Positions 28,539 to 38,546 of a stretch of DNA of 42,774 bases are shown in pieces (position 1 is the first letter of the stretch; each line of letters starts with the position of its first letter). Location: positions 1 to 42,774 of the IMG/VR virus record IMGVR_UViG_3300043219_000161, one strand, 5' to 3'. Below the pieces are notes generated by a model. That model worked only from the letters and a program-made list of their open reading frames with translations. It made no database searches and was not told the DNA's origin. Source of the DNA: a virus. A program made the translations under genes and the position numbers.

Positions 28539-30883
28539 TGGCTGAACAAAGAGTCGGGGTAGAGTTATTTTTAGATAACGACCAATTTACTCAAGAGGTA
28601 AAAAAGACCGGCAATACATTTATATTCAATACTGATAAAATAGAAAAAGGTATAAAGAGTGTAAATAGCTCGATAACCCAGCAGGGTAAGGTATTTACAC
28701 AATCGGCTGAAAAATCAGTCGCAGCCATTGCCGAACTTGGTAGCGAGTCTAAGAAAACTAACGGTATACTTACTCAAAACGCGAAAGACTCAGCTAATAG
28801 TTTTAAGAATCTTGGCTCTACAGTAAGTAAACAAACCGGCGTTTTTGAAAAATCCTCAGCAGAAATAGTTGCAGCGATAAAGAAAATAGGCCAAGAAACA
28901 AAGAAGCAAGAGCCTAAAGTTGTTAATAGCTTCACCAAGATGCGCAAGGCAATGGATAGGGCTGCAAAGGCAACATTCAATATACGTAACGCATTTTTAG
29001 GTATAGGCGGGACGTTTTTAGCTAAACAGATTCTAGGTGTTGCCGACGCATACACGCTTCTAGACTCAAGACTAGGGCTTGTTACTGATAGTTCGGAACA
29101 ATTTGCTTCCGTATCTGAAAAGCTGTTAAATATAGCTAACGAAACTAGGCAGCCATTCGCAAACACGGCTAACCTGTATACTCGTATCGCAAGAGCCGCA
29201 AAGGCGCTCAATGAGTCCTCTGATGATCTGCTAGGCGTCACCGAAACACTTAATAAAGCAATAATCATTTCAGGCGCAAACCTCGCGGAGACAACTGGCG
29301 CTATAACTCAATTTATCCAGGGGATTCAATCCGGCACGCTTCGCGGTCAAGAATTAAACTCAGTTTTAGAGCAAACGCCACGTATTGCAGAGCTTATAGC
29401 TGAAGGCCTAGGCGTTACCATTGGTGAACTTAGAAAGCTAGGTGAGCAAGGGGCGTTAACCGCACAGGTAGTAATTGACGCAATCCAAACGCAGACAAGC
29501 GCAATCAATAAAGAATTTGGCCAGATAAGTAAGACGGCAGGGCAGGCGTTTGTAGTATTAAAGAATGAGATATTTGATGTTATCGCAGGAACCAATAAGG
29601 CATCTGGAGCCACAAACGGCCTAGTATCAAGCATTGAAGAATTCACAGATTTAATTAGAGATAATAAAGGCGAGATTGTTGAGTTCTTCGCAAACGCAGT
29701 TGAAGGCGCTAAATTACTTGAGCCAATATTAAAGGGTATAGCTATTACGCTTGGTAATGTTGCATTAGGGTATTCAAAGATAGCTCAAGTAATAGAAGTT
29801 ATCGACATACAAGCAGATAGACAGAGGGAGCTAAATAAGGCCTACAAAGAGACAAATAGAACAATCCAACAACAGGCTGTAGTGGTTGCCGATCTCGACA
29901 AGAGAATTGATGAGGCAAGAGACCCTGGCGCCAACAACTTTCAAAAGGCCCAATTAGAATCTCTCACTGATGAATGGACAAAACAGATGGTTCTGTTGCG
30001 CAGCATGTCCGCAGAGCGAATAAGACTGAACAAATTAAAGCCGCCGCCAGTAATAGAGCCAACGTCTGAGGAGGAGGTGGCTACTGTTGCTAAATTGGCG
30101 GGAAAAAAAGCTGAACTCGTTAAATTCGAAAACGAATACGTTGACGCACTAAAAAGAGAGTTCGACCAATTCCAGCTTATATCAGAAATTGCAGAACAGG
30201 CAGTATTATCACAGCTTGAAGGTCGCGAACTTTTAATACAAGAGATAGAGTTTGAGACTGCGGCATTGAAAACTCAAGCATCACTGAAGATTGAAAACGC
30301 TGAAGTTTTACAGGCTACATTAACTCAGATTGACGCAAACGCAGCAGCAGAGCGCGACTTAATCAATAAAGAATTTGACGCAAAAGACACTGAGCGCAAA
30401 AAGCGTAAAATGGATTTTGATAGAAAAATATACTTTGACACTGCCGCATTAGCTATTCAGGCGTTAAGTGAAATGTTTGGAGAGAATAAAGCCTTTGCGA
30501 TTGCCGACATTGGACTTAAGACAGCGCAAGGTATAATGAACTCATTTGCAAACTTGCCACCTCCGCTAAATTTTATTCAGGCTGGCTTGATAGGCGCAAT
30601 TGGTGGCGCTCAGATAGCAAAGGCATCACAGCAAAAATTTGAGCATGGTGGAGTTGTTCAAGGTCAAAGCAGAACAGGCGATAAAATACAGGTCGGTGCA
30701 AACGCTGGAGAGATGTTTATAAATGAACAGCAACAATCAAACTTGCTTGCGATGCTAGATGGTGGAGGAGGAAAAAGAGAGATTATAGTTATATCAGACG
30801 TGTTTTCAAGTGAAGAAGTTGCGCAAAAGATAGTAAACAACAACGCACTCGCTGAAAGACTAGGGCTGGAGGCTATGGGGTGA
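28538..30883 (+). CDS. Tape measure protein, 781 aa
   Basis: The tape measure sets tail length and is ejected ahead of DNA. Residues about 165-320 match the tape measure domain (LVTDSSEQFASVSEKLLNIA, then RIARAAKALNES, GLGVTIGELRKLGEQGALTA). The rest is Ala/Lys/Gln-rich helix with a hydrophobic segment near 640-690. At about 1.5 angstrom per residue, 781 aa would span a tail of roughly 117 nm, though processing may alter it. ATG overlaps the chaperone stop. Confidence 0.93.
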   Translation: MAEQRVGVELFLDNDQFTQEVKKTGNTFIFNTDKIEKGIKSVNSSITQQGKVFTQSAEKSVAAIAELGSESKKTNGILTQNAKDSANSFKNLGSTVSKQTGVFEKSSAEIVAAIKKIGQETKKQEPKVVNSFTKMRKAMDRAAKATFNIRNAFLGIGGTFLAKQILGVADAYTLLDSRLGLVTDSSEQFASVSEKLLNIANETRQPFANTANLYTRIARAAKALNESSDDLLGVTETLNKAIIISGANLAETTGAITQFIQGIQSGTLRGQELNSVLEQTPRIAELIAEGLGVTIGELRKLGEQGALTAQVVIDAIQTQTSAINKEFGQISKTAGQAFVVLKNEIFDVIAGTNKASGATNGLVSSIEEFTDLIRDNKGEIVEFFANAVEGAKLLEPILKGIAITLGNVALGYSKIAQVIEVIDIQADRQRELNKAYKETNRTIQQQAVVVADLDKRIDEARDPGANNFQKAQLESLTDEWTKQMVLLRSMSAERIRLNKLKPPPVIEPTSEEEVATVAKLAGKKAELVKFENEYVDALKREFDQFQLISEIAEQAVLSQLEGRELLIQEIEFETAALKTQASLKIENAEVLQATLTQIDANAAAERDLINKEFDAKDTERKKRKMDFDRKIYFDTAALAIQALSEMFGENKAFAIADIGLKTAQGIMNSFANLPPPLNFIQAGLIGAIGGAQIAKASQQKFEHGGVVQGQSRTGDKIQVGANAGEMFINEQQQSNLLAMLDGGGGKREIIVISDVFSSEEVAQKIVNNNALAERLGLEAMG

Positions 30884-31668
30884 TAATTAATCTTACTGAT
30901 AGCTCAGGGTCGGCAAACTACAATGTGGACATAAAGAAGGCTTACACGCCCGCTCAGTCGCAGTCTGTTCAGTATGTGAAAACCACAAACGGACAAACTC
31001 AAGCGTATAATCGTGGATCTACATTTGACAAGTTCACATCCTCCTTTACAATACAAGGGTTAAAGGCTGACATATTTGAATTATCTAAAAAGTTTAAAAA
31101 AAGCTTTAATCAAATTGTTGTTACTACCGAGGCTGGAGAGCTTATTTTTGGTGCAGGAATAGATTACACCAATACAATCACATGTAATTCATTAAGCGGC
31201 AATGCAATAAATTACTCTCAACAGAATTTAGCGCTCGCAGAAATACCTTTGACTGTTGAGGCGTTAGAATCGAATAGTCTACAATTGGCATTTAAAGGGG
31301 TTGTTAGTGCTGTATTGCCAGATTTATATTATCAAACTCCAGTTGGTAGGGTTATAAATAAAAGAGATTTACCGTTTAGCTCTGCATCATTTGGTGATTA
31401 CGGATCAAACATAGAAGTAGGCAATTCTGGAGAGCCCATATTTGGATTCACAATTGATTTGTCTTTCTCTCAAACAGAATTGCAAACGGCTCAGATTGAA
31501 AAATATTACAACACACAGAGATCAACCCCGTTCATATGGCCTTCTCTTGATTGTCTTGATTTGTTTGAGGGTCAAGCAACCGACAATATAATGATAACTT
31601 CTTTGAGAACTTCACCCGTTGATCTTGATAGTTGGCGTATAAACATGAGGATAGTAACGAACGTATGA
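30880..31668 (+). CDS. Distal tail protein-like, 262 aa
   Basis: It starts at GTG 30880 inside the last codons of the tape measure gene and overlaps the next gene by four bases. Beta-rich and soluble. By order (after tape measure, before a large tail-tip gene) it is probably a distal tail or adaptor protein linking the tube to the tip. No direct motif is recognised. Confidence 0.55.
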   Translation: MIINLTDSSGSANYNVDIKKAYTPAQSQSVQYVKTTNGQTQAYNRGSTFDKFTSSFTIQGLKADIFELSKKFKKSFNQIVVTTEAGELIFGAGIDYTNTITCNSLSGNAINYSQQNLALAEIPLTVEALESNSLQLAFKGVVSAVLPDLYYQTPVGRVINKRDLPFSSASFGDYGSNIEVGNSGEPIFGFTIDLSFSQTELQTAQIEKYYNTQRSTPFIWPSLDCLDLFEGQATDNIMITSLRTSPVDLDSWRINMRIVTNV

Positions 31669-34600
31669 CTATAACCAATAACGCCGTAAGAGCAAAGATT
31701 GAAGTAGGGAACTACAACCAGATAGAGGCAGACATAACGGCGGCTTTTGCGATTGGCGAGATCGTAACTGGATTTGGATCTAGTGCATTTGCTGAGGTTT
31801 TATCAATTGCAAATATCGGAGATAATTACATTAATGTTGGAGATATTACAGGCGTTTTTGAAGACGAATCATTGTCTGGAAGTGTGGCGGGTGTTGCTAC
31901 AACAAATGGGACAGTAATATCTAATGGAGTCAAATCTCATCAACAAAGAATACCAGCAACAATAACAACAGTGTTTTTAGTTGATGAGATTGTTTCGGGC
32001 TTAAATAGCACGGCATTTGCAAAGGTTGCCATTCAAGCAAATCCAGGCGATACCTTTATAGTGATTAAGCAGAGGACTAGATTCTTTGACTTTCAAGAGG
32101 ATTTAGTTGGAAGCATAGCAGGTATTGGCGAATCAAACGGGTCAATGACTACGGGTGATGAGTTATATACTAATCCTACTTATGGAATAGATAACGGCCT
32201 CTGGACACTTGAAACTACTGGAAACTTGATAGCCTCGATTGATGATTCAGTGATGAAGATTAACATTGATCAAGGCGGCAACCTTGCCACTGGTTATCAG
32301 TTTGGTTTTACGCTAGCTAACTTTGGCCTAGTCGATACTATTGAGGGCGATGGCTTATTCTTAAAGCATTTACCAACACGATACTACATTGATTTTGGCG
32401 CAGGATATGTTCAGGTGTGGGCTGGCATAATAGATACTTTTCCTAAGACGGGCGACACTACGGCACAATTTAAATGCACTGATGCAGGTAAGGCCAATAT
32501 TGAAAAGATAGGCTCTGATACTGTGCCTATTGCTTTGAATAGGAACTATAACTGCAAACTTGTGTTGAGCGGTGATAAGGAAGAAAACTTTAATTATATA
32601 GTAATGAATTTTGGCGAGAAAACAGGTTATCTTCTTTCTGCTAAAACCGACAAACAAGGATCTTCAATTGTTATAAATCACTCAGCAGAAATAGAGTCGC
32701 TAATAGACGCAGATGAGTTTGACAATATAATAGTTGAGGTTGTTTTTGGAGCAGGAGTGGGTAATAAATATAACGTTGTTCAGGCGAGAAATGGCCTTTG
32801 GAATAACGGGCTAAAACACTCAGACGAACAGCATACTATATGGCTGGATCAAGAAGATATATCGGCGTTAGAAATATCTAATCTACAGGTCAATATAGGT
32901 TCATCGTTGATATCTCTTAAAAAATTCAACTTTACATACAATTTAAGTCAAAACCCAGTTCAAAAAATACACGTAGCAAATAATTCTAACACAGAGTTGC
33001 CGTTGAGAATAGTTGAGGACGAGGTTAATAACTTTGTTAGCAACGACTCGTATGAGGTAATAAATGGTAAACAGATTATTGTAGAGGATATTATAGATCA
33101 AGATTCTATGTTGTTTGAGTCATCTATATCTGATATGGATTATAATCAGTCTCTAAATGCCGATGTTGATAATAGCTCGCAATTAGCCGCTATACTTGAA
33201 TTAAAGAGCACTTACTCCGGAGATTCACTAAGTAAAATATTAGACATTAAGAACAATAACGATAATGAGTATTTTGTGCCAGTTGAAATAAGGATACAGA
33301 ATGCTATAATTCAAAACTTCCCAACACCTGGAGACCCTTTATTGTTTAAAACTACAGATATGATACAAGGGATTGGCGTTCAACACATATACTCAAAAAA
33401 CTTTTGGGGGATTGTTGTTCAGAGCAATCCAGAGCAGTTTGTGATATACAACGATGATCAAGAAATAACAATAGAGACAAGGGTTGCTGTTGGTAGTTTA
33501 CCGGATCATTACGACCTATATATAACAACGCCAAGCTGGAACTCGTTTAAATCTAAATTTATTCTAGATGAAGAAGTAGAGCCCACAAACTCAATGGACT
33601 CTTTGTCGCATTCGCTAGTTATTAAACTAAAAAATCTTCCTTTTGGAGGCGTTATTGAGTGGTCTGTAGAGGTCGAGAATCTAGATAACTACACAACAAC
33701 ATACAGTTATAACGGTGAGAAAGATTTGTCTTTAGATGATATTTCTATAGGCTGCAACGGTGAAAACGTACAACCTGGAAATGAATTTGAAAATTACCCC
33801 GATACAATTGAATACATACAGGAGAACCATATAGGTATACCATCGGCAAATATTAACGATGCCTCATATGATCAAGCTCAAGCAGATTACGATCTATTCC
33901 CAAGTGTCACAGAGCGCAACCCATCACACCAGATAATAGCTCAAACAGACTCAAACACAATACTTAAAGATATGCTTAAAGCCTCTCATTTGGGAATGTA
34001 TCCAGATAGACTAGGGCAATATAATCTTGAGAACTGGCTACCTAAAAGTACAGTATTTAGTGATTCATCAACAGTGGCAGACTATACGGATCAAAATTGG
34101 CTACCTAATGGTATAGGTAAAATAAGCCGATCACAGATTACCCAGGTTGTGTCAGATTTTCAGCTAGATTATGATTTCAACGAATCTACAGGTGAGAATC
34201 AAGCTAAAATGAGAATCAAGCGCACCGACCTATCAGAGTTTGATTTTGAGCTATGTACAGAAGGCATAAGCATAGAAAACTATGAGATAGCACAACAGGC
34301 ATGGGAATTGCTCAGGGCTGGGTATCTCAGAGCTAAGAAACTTACTCAGACAACATTGTCTACTAAATGGATTAAAATGTTGTTCTCTGATGGTACAGGG
34401 GAGAGTGAGGCTATTAATTTCATACGCAACCATGCTGGCCATGTTAATCGCGAACTTGAGAAAGTTACAATTAAATTGCCATTAAACGCAACGGACGCTA
34501 TAATAAATTTATTATCTTTCATATCAGTAACGGATCAAAAGAGAACCAATGGAGAGACTCGTGCTGGATGGATAATAGATCACGCAATAAGCTGGAAAAG

Positions 34601-34754
34601 CAAAGAGGTTGTATTTAAGATTCTTTTAGATATTAGCCAATTTGACCCATTCCTAGTGCAGATTAATATTATACAAGATGATGCAACTGAAACAGAAGAG
34701 ATTCAAAATGATGCACTTTCAACAGACATAATTCAAGACGGTATAGGTAAATAA
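31665..34754 (+). CDS. Large tail tip (central fibre or receptor-binding) protein, 1029 aa
   Basis: I take ATG 31665 because it overlaps the previous stop; a TTG reading at 31632 lies inside the previous gene. The N-terminal 140 residues carry two tandem repeats of about 65 aa, IGEIVTGFGSSAFAEV... and VDEIVSGLNSTAFAKV..., each ending in a S-G-S-V-A-G or G-S-I-A-G segment. The rest is beta-rich with many Asn and Ser. Its size and place are those of a gpJ-type tail tip or fibre component that contacts the receptor. Confidence 0.7.
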   Translation: MTITNNAVRAKIEVGNYNQIEADITAAFAIGEIVTGFGSSAFAEVLSIANIGDNYINVGDITGVFEDESLSGSVAGVATTNGTVISNGVKSHQQRIPATITTVFLVDEIVSGLNSTAFAKVAIQANPGDTFIVIKQRTRFFDFQEDLVGSIAGIGESNGSMTTGDELYTNPTYGIDNGLWTLETTGNLIASIDDSVMKINIDQGGNLATGYQFGFTLANFGLVDTIEGDGLFLKHLPTRYYIDFGAGYVQVWAGIIDTFPKTGDTTAQFKCTDAGKANIEKIGSDTVPIALNRNYNCKLVLSGDKEENFNYIVMNFGEKTGYLLSAKTDKQGSSIVINHSAEIESLIDADEFDNIIVEVVFGAGVGNKYNVVQARNGLWNNGLKHSDEQHTIWLDQEDISALEISNLQVNIGSSLISLKKFNFTYNLSQNPVQKIHVANNSNTELPLRIVEDEVNNFVSNDSYEVINGKQIIVEDIIDQDSMLFESSISDMDYNQSLNADVDNSSQLAAILELKSTYSGDSLSKILDIKNNNDNEYFVPVEIRIQNAIIQNFPTPGDPLLFKTTDMIQGIGVQHIYSKNFWGIVVQSNPEQFVIYNDDQEITIETRVAVGSLPDHYDLYITTPSWNSFKSKFILDEEVEPTNSMDSLSHSLVIKLKNLPFGGVIEWSVEVENLDNYTTTYSYNGEKDLSLDDISIGCNGENVQPGNEFENYPDTIEYIQENHIGIPSANINDASYDQAQADYDLFPSVTERNPSHQIIAQTDSNTILKDMLKASHLGMYPDRLGQYNLENWLPKSTVFSDSSTVADYTDQNWLPNGIGKISRSQITQVVSDFQLDYDFNESTGENQAKMRIKRTDLSEFDFELCTEGISIENYEIAQQAWELLRAGYLRAKKLTQTTLSTKWIKMLFSDGTGESEAINFIRNHAGHVNRELEKVTIKLPLNATDAIINLLSFISVTDQKRTNGETRAGWIIDHAISWKSKEVVFKILLDISQFDPFLVQINIIQDDATETEEIQNDALSTDIIQDGIGK

Positions 34755-34755
34755 T

Positions 34756-36276
34756 ATGGGTGTAGTAAATAGATTAATAAGACACGTTTTTGGAACATTG
34801 GCGGCCCCTGCTTCTATTCAGAATAAAATGATTAAAACCGACATTGGTATAGATGGCTCAAGCGATAGAACTAGATTTATTGTTAGAGATAACTTTGGCA
34901 CATATCACAGATTCATTACACAGGATGAGGTTCAAAGCTTAATTGATAGAGGTATAGCAACTCTATCAGGCGTGTATATCATATCGAGTGATGAGGCTGG
35001 TTGCAGGGGTTTAATTGCGAGCGCTTCAGTAATTAACATATGGTATCAGGGCCCTGCTTTAGTAGACAACACACCCATTGATGTAATTTCATCTAAAAAT
35101 ATTTACGGTGCTGATAATGAAAGCTTTAAGCTTACCGCAAATATGACTATAAATTATCCTACAAGCGGAGCTGATCAAGATATTGAAATACGTTTTTTCA
35201 ATGGTATTGATAATGATCAGTCTGGCGCTTTCGCAATAGCAACAGGCGGCTACACTGGAAACGGTGGATTCAATTACAACCTTAAAACAACAACAGTTAG
35301 GGCTGATAGAATAGTTGAATCAACTGACGTGAAAATTTCTTACGAGATAAATATAGCCGATATTGATCCTATTGCAGGAACATTAGATTTATGGTCAGGG
35401 TTGAATGTAAGTGGAAAGTTAAATAACGAAACCGTAGTAAATCAAAGTCCCCTTTCTCCCTCTAGTAATGACCAAAGCAGAGAGCTTACGGTTACGAAAG
35501 ATGCAGCCTCCGAAGGTGTAGAATTGTATGAGCGAATAGTTCAGAGCTTATTCGAGGGTGCATTTTTTGAAAGATTTAGAGAATTTGTTGTTGGGAAAAG
35601 TGAATGGGGAATAAATTTAGGCGCTCAAATAGGTCTATCTCTATTTAAAACAGCTTCTAACTTTTTCGTATTTGGTGTAGGAACACAGGTTTATCCTTGG
35701 ACAATCTCAGCTTTTGATTTAGGTGTGGACGCTTGGAGTTCATATACTTTCAGCCCTCGTGTTTCTGGAACCTGTAACAATGCTTATTATGGTGGAAACC
35801 CTGTAGCATGGAGAGCAAAGAGCACAGGTCGTGGACAGCGTATTGAGTTTGATGGCAATGGTGATATTGTAGAGTATACTACACCTTCATCAGTTGTTAC
35901 AGATGCTCAACTATTTTTTGTTGAAAGAAAACGGACAGACTCCTTGGGAAACATATACCATGATGGTTCGGATGTAATTAGTAGCTTAGACAGCACGTAT
36001 AAGTACGAGGTGTATCTAGGGGGCAAGATAATAATAACTAATAAAACATTGGGTGACGAGTTCGTTATGCACAACGCGGTTAGGCTTGCTGCATCATGGG
36101 CGTTTTTAGACGCTGGATATGCGACCGCATACGTCCAAAAGGATGGCGTATTTGAAAGAAGGATAAGCACTACTGAATATGTAAGCGGTAGTAAAACGCT
36201 TTTGTGGGGCACTGAGGAATCAATGGGTGCTGACGGTGTTTTACATTTATCAGCTAATCCCGTAATCGACTTATAA
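34756..36276 (+). CDS. Tail fibre or structural protein, 506 aa
   Basis: It begins one base after the large tip gene stop. Gly/Asn/Ser-rich beta-structure throughout, with an N-terminal helix (FGTLAAPASIQNKMIKTDIG) that may bind the tail. The C-terminal part (SYTFSPRVSGTCNNAYYGGNPVAWRAKS) resembles carbohydrate-contacting or SGNH-type fibre tips but no diagnostic motif is visible. A role in host binding is inferred from location. Confidence 0.6.
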   Translation: MGVVNRLIRHVFGTLAAPASIQNKMIKTDIGIDGSSDRTRFIVRDNFGTYHRFITQDEVQSLIDRGIATLSGVYIISSDEAGCRGLIASASVINIWYQGPALVDNTPIDVISSKNIYGADNESFKLTANMTINYPTSGADQDIEIRFFNGIDNDQSGAFAIATGGYTGNGGFNYNLKTTTVRADRIVESTDVKISYEINIADIDPIAGTLDLWSGLNVSGKLNNETVVNQSPLSPSSNDQSRELTVTKDAASEGVELYERIVQSLFEGAFFERFREFVVGKSEWGINLGAQIGLSLFKTASNFFVFGVGTQVYPWTISAFDLGVDAWSSYTFSPRVSGTCNNAYYGGNPVAWRAKSTGRGQRIEFDGNGDIVEYTTPSSVVTDAQLFFVERKRTDSLGNIYHDGSDVISSLDSTYKYEVYLGGKIIITNKTLGDEFVMHNAVRLAASWAFLDAGYATAYVQKDGVFERRISTTEYVSGSKTLLWGTEESMGADGVLHLSANPVIDL

Positions 36277-36289
36277 AGGACTTAAAACA

Positions 36290-37003
36290 ATGAACATACT
36301 AAACGAATATTTCGACAAAATTTATTGCATTCACCTTGAAGAGACTGAGGAAGGGAAACAGCCTTGGAGAGTTGAGCGTAAAACTGAATGTGACTCTCTA
36401 TTTTTACAGCATGAAATGACAGTGGAATATATCACCGCTTTTGATGGTGTTGATTATGAAACTACAGGAATAATGAGAGCGGGGTATAAGGCGCTTAACG
36501 ATACCATCCGATTAAAGATATTGGCCGATGCAAAAGAACAGGGTTATGATAAAATATTAATCCTTGAAGATGATATTCAATTCATAGCTGACATAATGAC
36601 AGTGTTTGAAGAGAATATTCAATATATCCCTGTTGATGTCGAATCGGTTGAAGCGGCTGAAGGTGTTGAGGCTGTAAATGCAATCAAGGGAGCGGATGTA
36701 CTCTACGGTGGGTGTATTAATCGTCCTCACCCTGCTACTCATATGGGCGGTAGAATTTGGAAGGTTAGACGGGCTTTACTGGGTCATATGTTAGGTATTT
36801 CAAGCACAATGTTTGATCCGTGGAGTGTTGAACTAGAGAAACAAGAAAATCCTTCTGACCTATGCCTTTATAATGTATATTCTGATCTAGACAACTACAC
36901 GGCATATGCATTTATGGATTGTATCGGTTATCAGAAAGCGGATATACACAGTGATAATTTAGGTAAGGTTATTGATAATAGTTTTACCTCTGGGGTGAGC
37001 TAA
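36290..37003 (+). CDS. Glycosyltransferase family 25-like protein
   Basis: The sequence shows the family pattern: an N-terminal FDKIYCIHLEE strand, FDGVDY (52-56), then ILEDDIQF (91-98) with the acidic D-D metal and sugar-nucleotide site, and further turns. GT25 enzymes transfer sugars in LPS or glycoprotein synthesis. At 237 aa the length is normal. It is embedded between tail fibre genes, so it may glycosylate a fibre or alter host LPS after infection. Stop overlaps the next start (TAATG). Confidence 0.8.
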   Translation: MNILNEYFDKIYCIHLEETEEGKQPWRVERKTECDSLFLQHEMTVEYITAFDGVDYETTGIMRAGYKALNDTIRLKILADAKEQGYDKILILEDDIQFIADIMTVFEENIQYIPVDVESVEAAEGVEAVNAIKGADVLYGGCINRPHPATHMGGRIWKVRRALLGHMLGISSTMFDPWSVELEKQENPSDLCLYNVYSDLDNYTAYAFMDCIGYQKADIHSDNLGKVIDNSFTSGVS

Positions 37004-38538
37004 TGACAGCCGGATATTACAAAAACCATATTGATTATAATAAACATGTAAGTTATGGAAAAAGCGTGTCTTATGGGAGGCATGTTAGTTATAATAAACC
37101 TATCTTCGACCCCAAATGCAACTACACCCTATACAAGAACTCCCTTGGTGAAGATGTAGAGGTTGACTTTGTTGATAACACATATGTAAACTCTAAACTT
37201 ATAGGTGTCGGCCTAGGTGACAGTATCCCAGAAGGTCAAGACGCGGTTGATAAAAAGGGCTATCTATATGACCTTGAGACTTATGTGCGATCTGATAAAA
37301 TTGCTTTCGGTACGTTTAACAATATTTCTTATTCGTCACAGACTATAGCGGACATCGCCCCGGATGGGTTCGGGGGTGAAGATGTAACTAGAAATATTAC
37401 AGAAGCTTGCTTAAGGCAAAACGCTGATTATGTAGTTATTGAAATATTATCGAATGACGTTAATCTAAACTCCATACCTGTGTCAACATTAAAGGACACT
37501 ATTGACGCAATTGTTACAGAGGCCGAAGTGTACGGCACGGACATTATATGGGGAACTGTAATTCCTAGAATACCGAATTTAACGCCTCAAAAAACAGCAA
37601 ACAATATAGAACTGAGTGAGTACATTAGGGGGCTAACTTCTGAAATAATAAACATATTTATCTATGACGCGGAACTAGCTTTTAGCTTGCCCGGTCAGAT
37701 AGGTCACTTAAACCCGGATCTTAGTGACGACGGGATTCACCCCGATCCGGCATCGCACTATAATATCTTGTGGCTTCAATTATTAAAGCCTATTATGTTA
37801 GCGAGCATAGGCGACCCTATACCCGCAACAGGGTCAACCAAATTAAGTAACGATGCTATAATATCAGAGTACGGCGAAACTATAGACCTAAATGACGGGC
37901 TTACCCGTAGATTTATTTACAAGGGCATACCGGAAGAAAGTGACTCAGGCGCGTACTATTATAATGTTGGTAATCTAACAACCTCAGAAGGTATTGTCGT
38001 ACAGTATACGGGTGGTAGATACGTTGTAAAATGGTTCTATCTTCTTGGTGCAATTGCGCAATCACTTAGTTTACCACTAATAGATCTAGGTGAACCAGTA
38101 GTGTTAGATATAGAGGTTGGGGCGTTCGGAATAAAAACAACACAAAACGGGGGAGCTTCATCTTCTGGCTTACATAATAGTAATGAACCTTCCTTAGTTG
38201 ATAGAGAAGGCGTAGGTGTCAGAATTAGAACTGGTGCAAGTAGAGGCATACAATCCGCTATTTCTGTACAATCCGATATTTGCGGCAAAACATCTTTTCT
38301 ATCAAGGCTATGGGGCGCAACAGATCCAAATGCTAATAAGTTTATAAGCTCAACAGGTAAGGTGTGGGACTTAGAAGACTTGAGTCCTTTCGGTGCAATG
38401 TTCCCAAATATCGGAGCTTTCAACGCAACAACAGGGGCGCACCTAGTATCAGACAACCCATGCCCCGATAATCCATTAGTAATGCAGGGCAACATAGCGG
38501 CAATGCACAAATCAGATTTTATAATACATAACCCATAG
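37003..38538 (+). CDS. SGNH-hydrolase tail fibre or spike, 511 aa
   Basis: The SGNH core is visible: GLGDSIPEG (70-78, catalytic Ser in block I), a NDV in LSNDVNL (about 150, block III) and DDGIHPDP (about 243, block V with Asp/His). Such domains deacetylate surface polysaccharides. The first 33 residues contain a short repeat (HVSYGK, SVSYGR, HVSYNK) that may serve for trimer or tail attachment. Beta-rich C-terminal part. It starts at the ATG overlapping the previous TAA. Confidence 0.8.
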   Translation: MTAGYYKNHIDYNKHVSYGKSVSYGRHVSYNKPIFDPKCNYTLYKNSLGEDVEVDFVDNTYVNSKLIGVGLGDSIPEGQDAVDKKGYLYDLETYVRSDKIAFGTFNNISYSSQTIADIAPDGFGGEDVTRNITEACLRQNADYVVIEILSNDVNLNSIPVSTLKDTIDAIVTEAEVYGTDIIWGTVIPRIPNLTPQKTANNIELSEYIRGLTSEIINIFIYDAELAFSLPGQIGHLNPDLSDDGIHPDPASHYNILWLQLLKPIMLASIGDPIPATGSTKLSNDAIISEYGETIDLNDGLTRRFIYKGIPEESDSGAYYYNVGNLTTSEGIVVQYTGGRYVVKWFYLLGAIAQSLSLPLIDLGEPVVLDIEVGAFGIKTTQNGGASSSGLHNSNEPSLVDREGVGVRIRTGASRGIQSAISVQSDICGKTSFLSRLWGATDPNANKFISSTGKVWDLEDLSPFGAMFPNIGAFNATTGAHLVSDNPCPDNPLVMQGNIAAMHKSDFIIHNP

Positions 38539-38546
38539 AGGACAAC

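Noticed and set aside
28774-29268. A 164-codon leftward ORF opposite the tape measure gene
   Set aside because: It lies wholly within a well-supported gene, has no ribosome-binding site or promoter, and its composition is a mirror of the tape measure codons.
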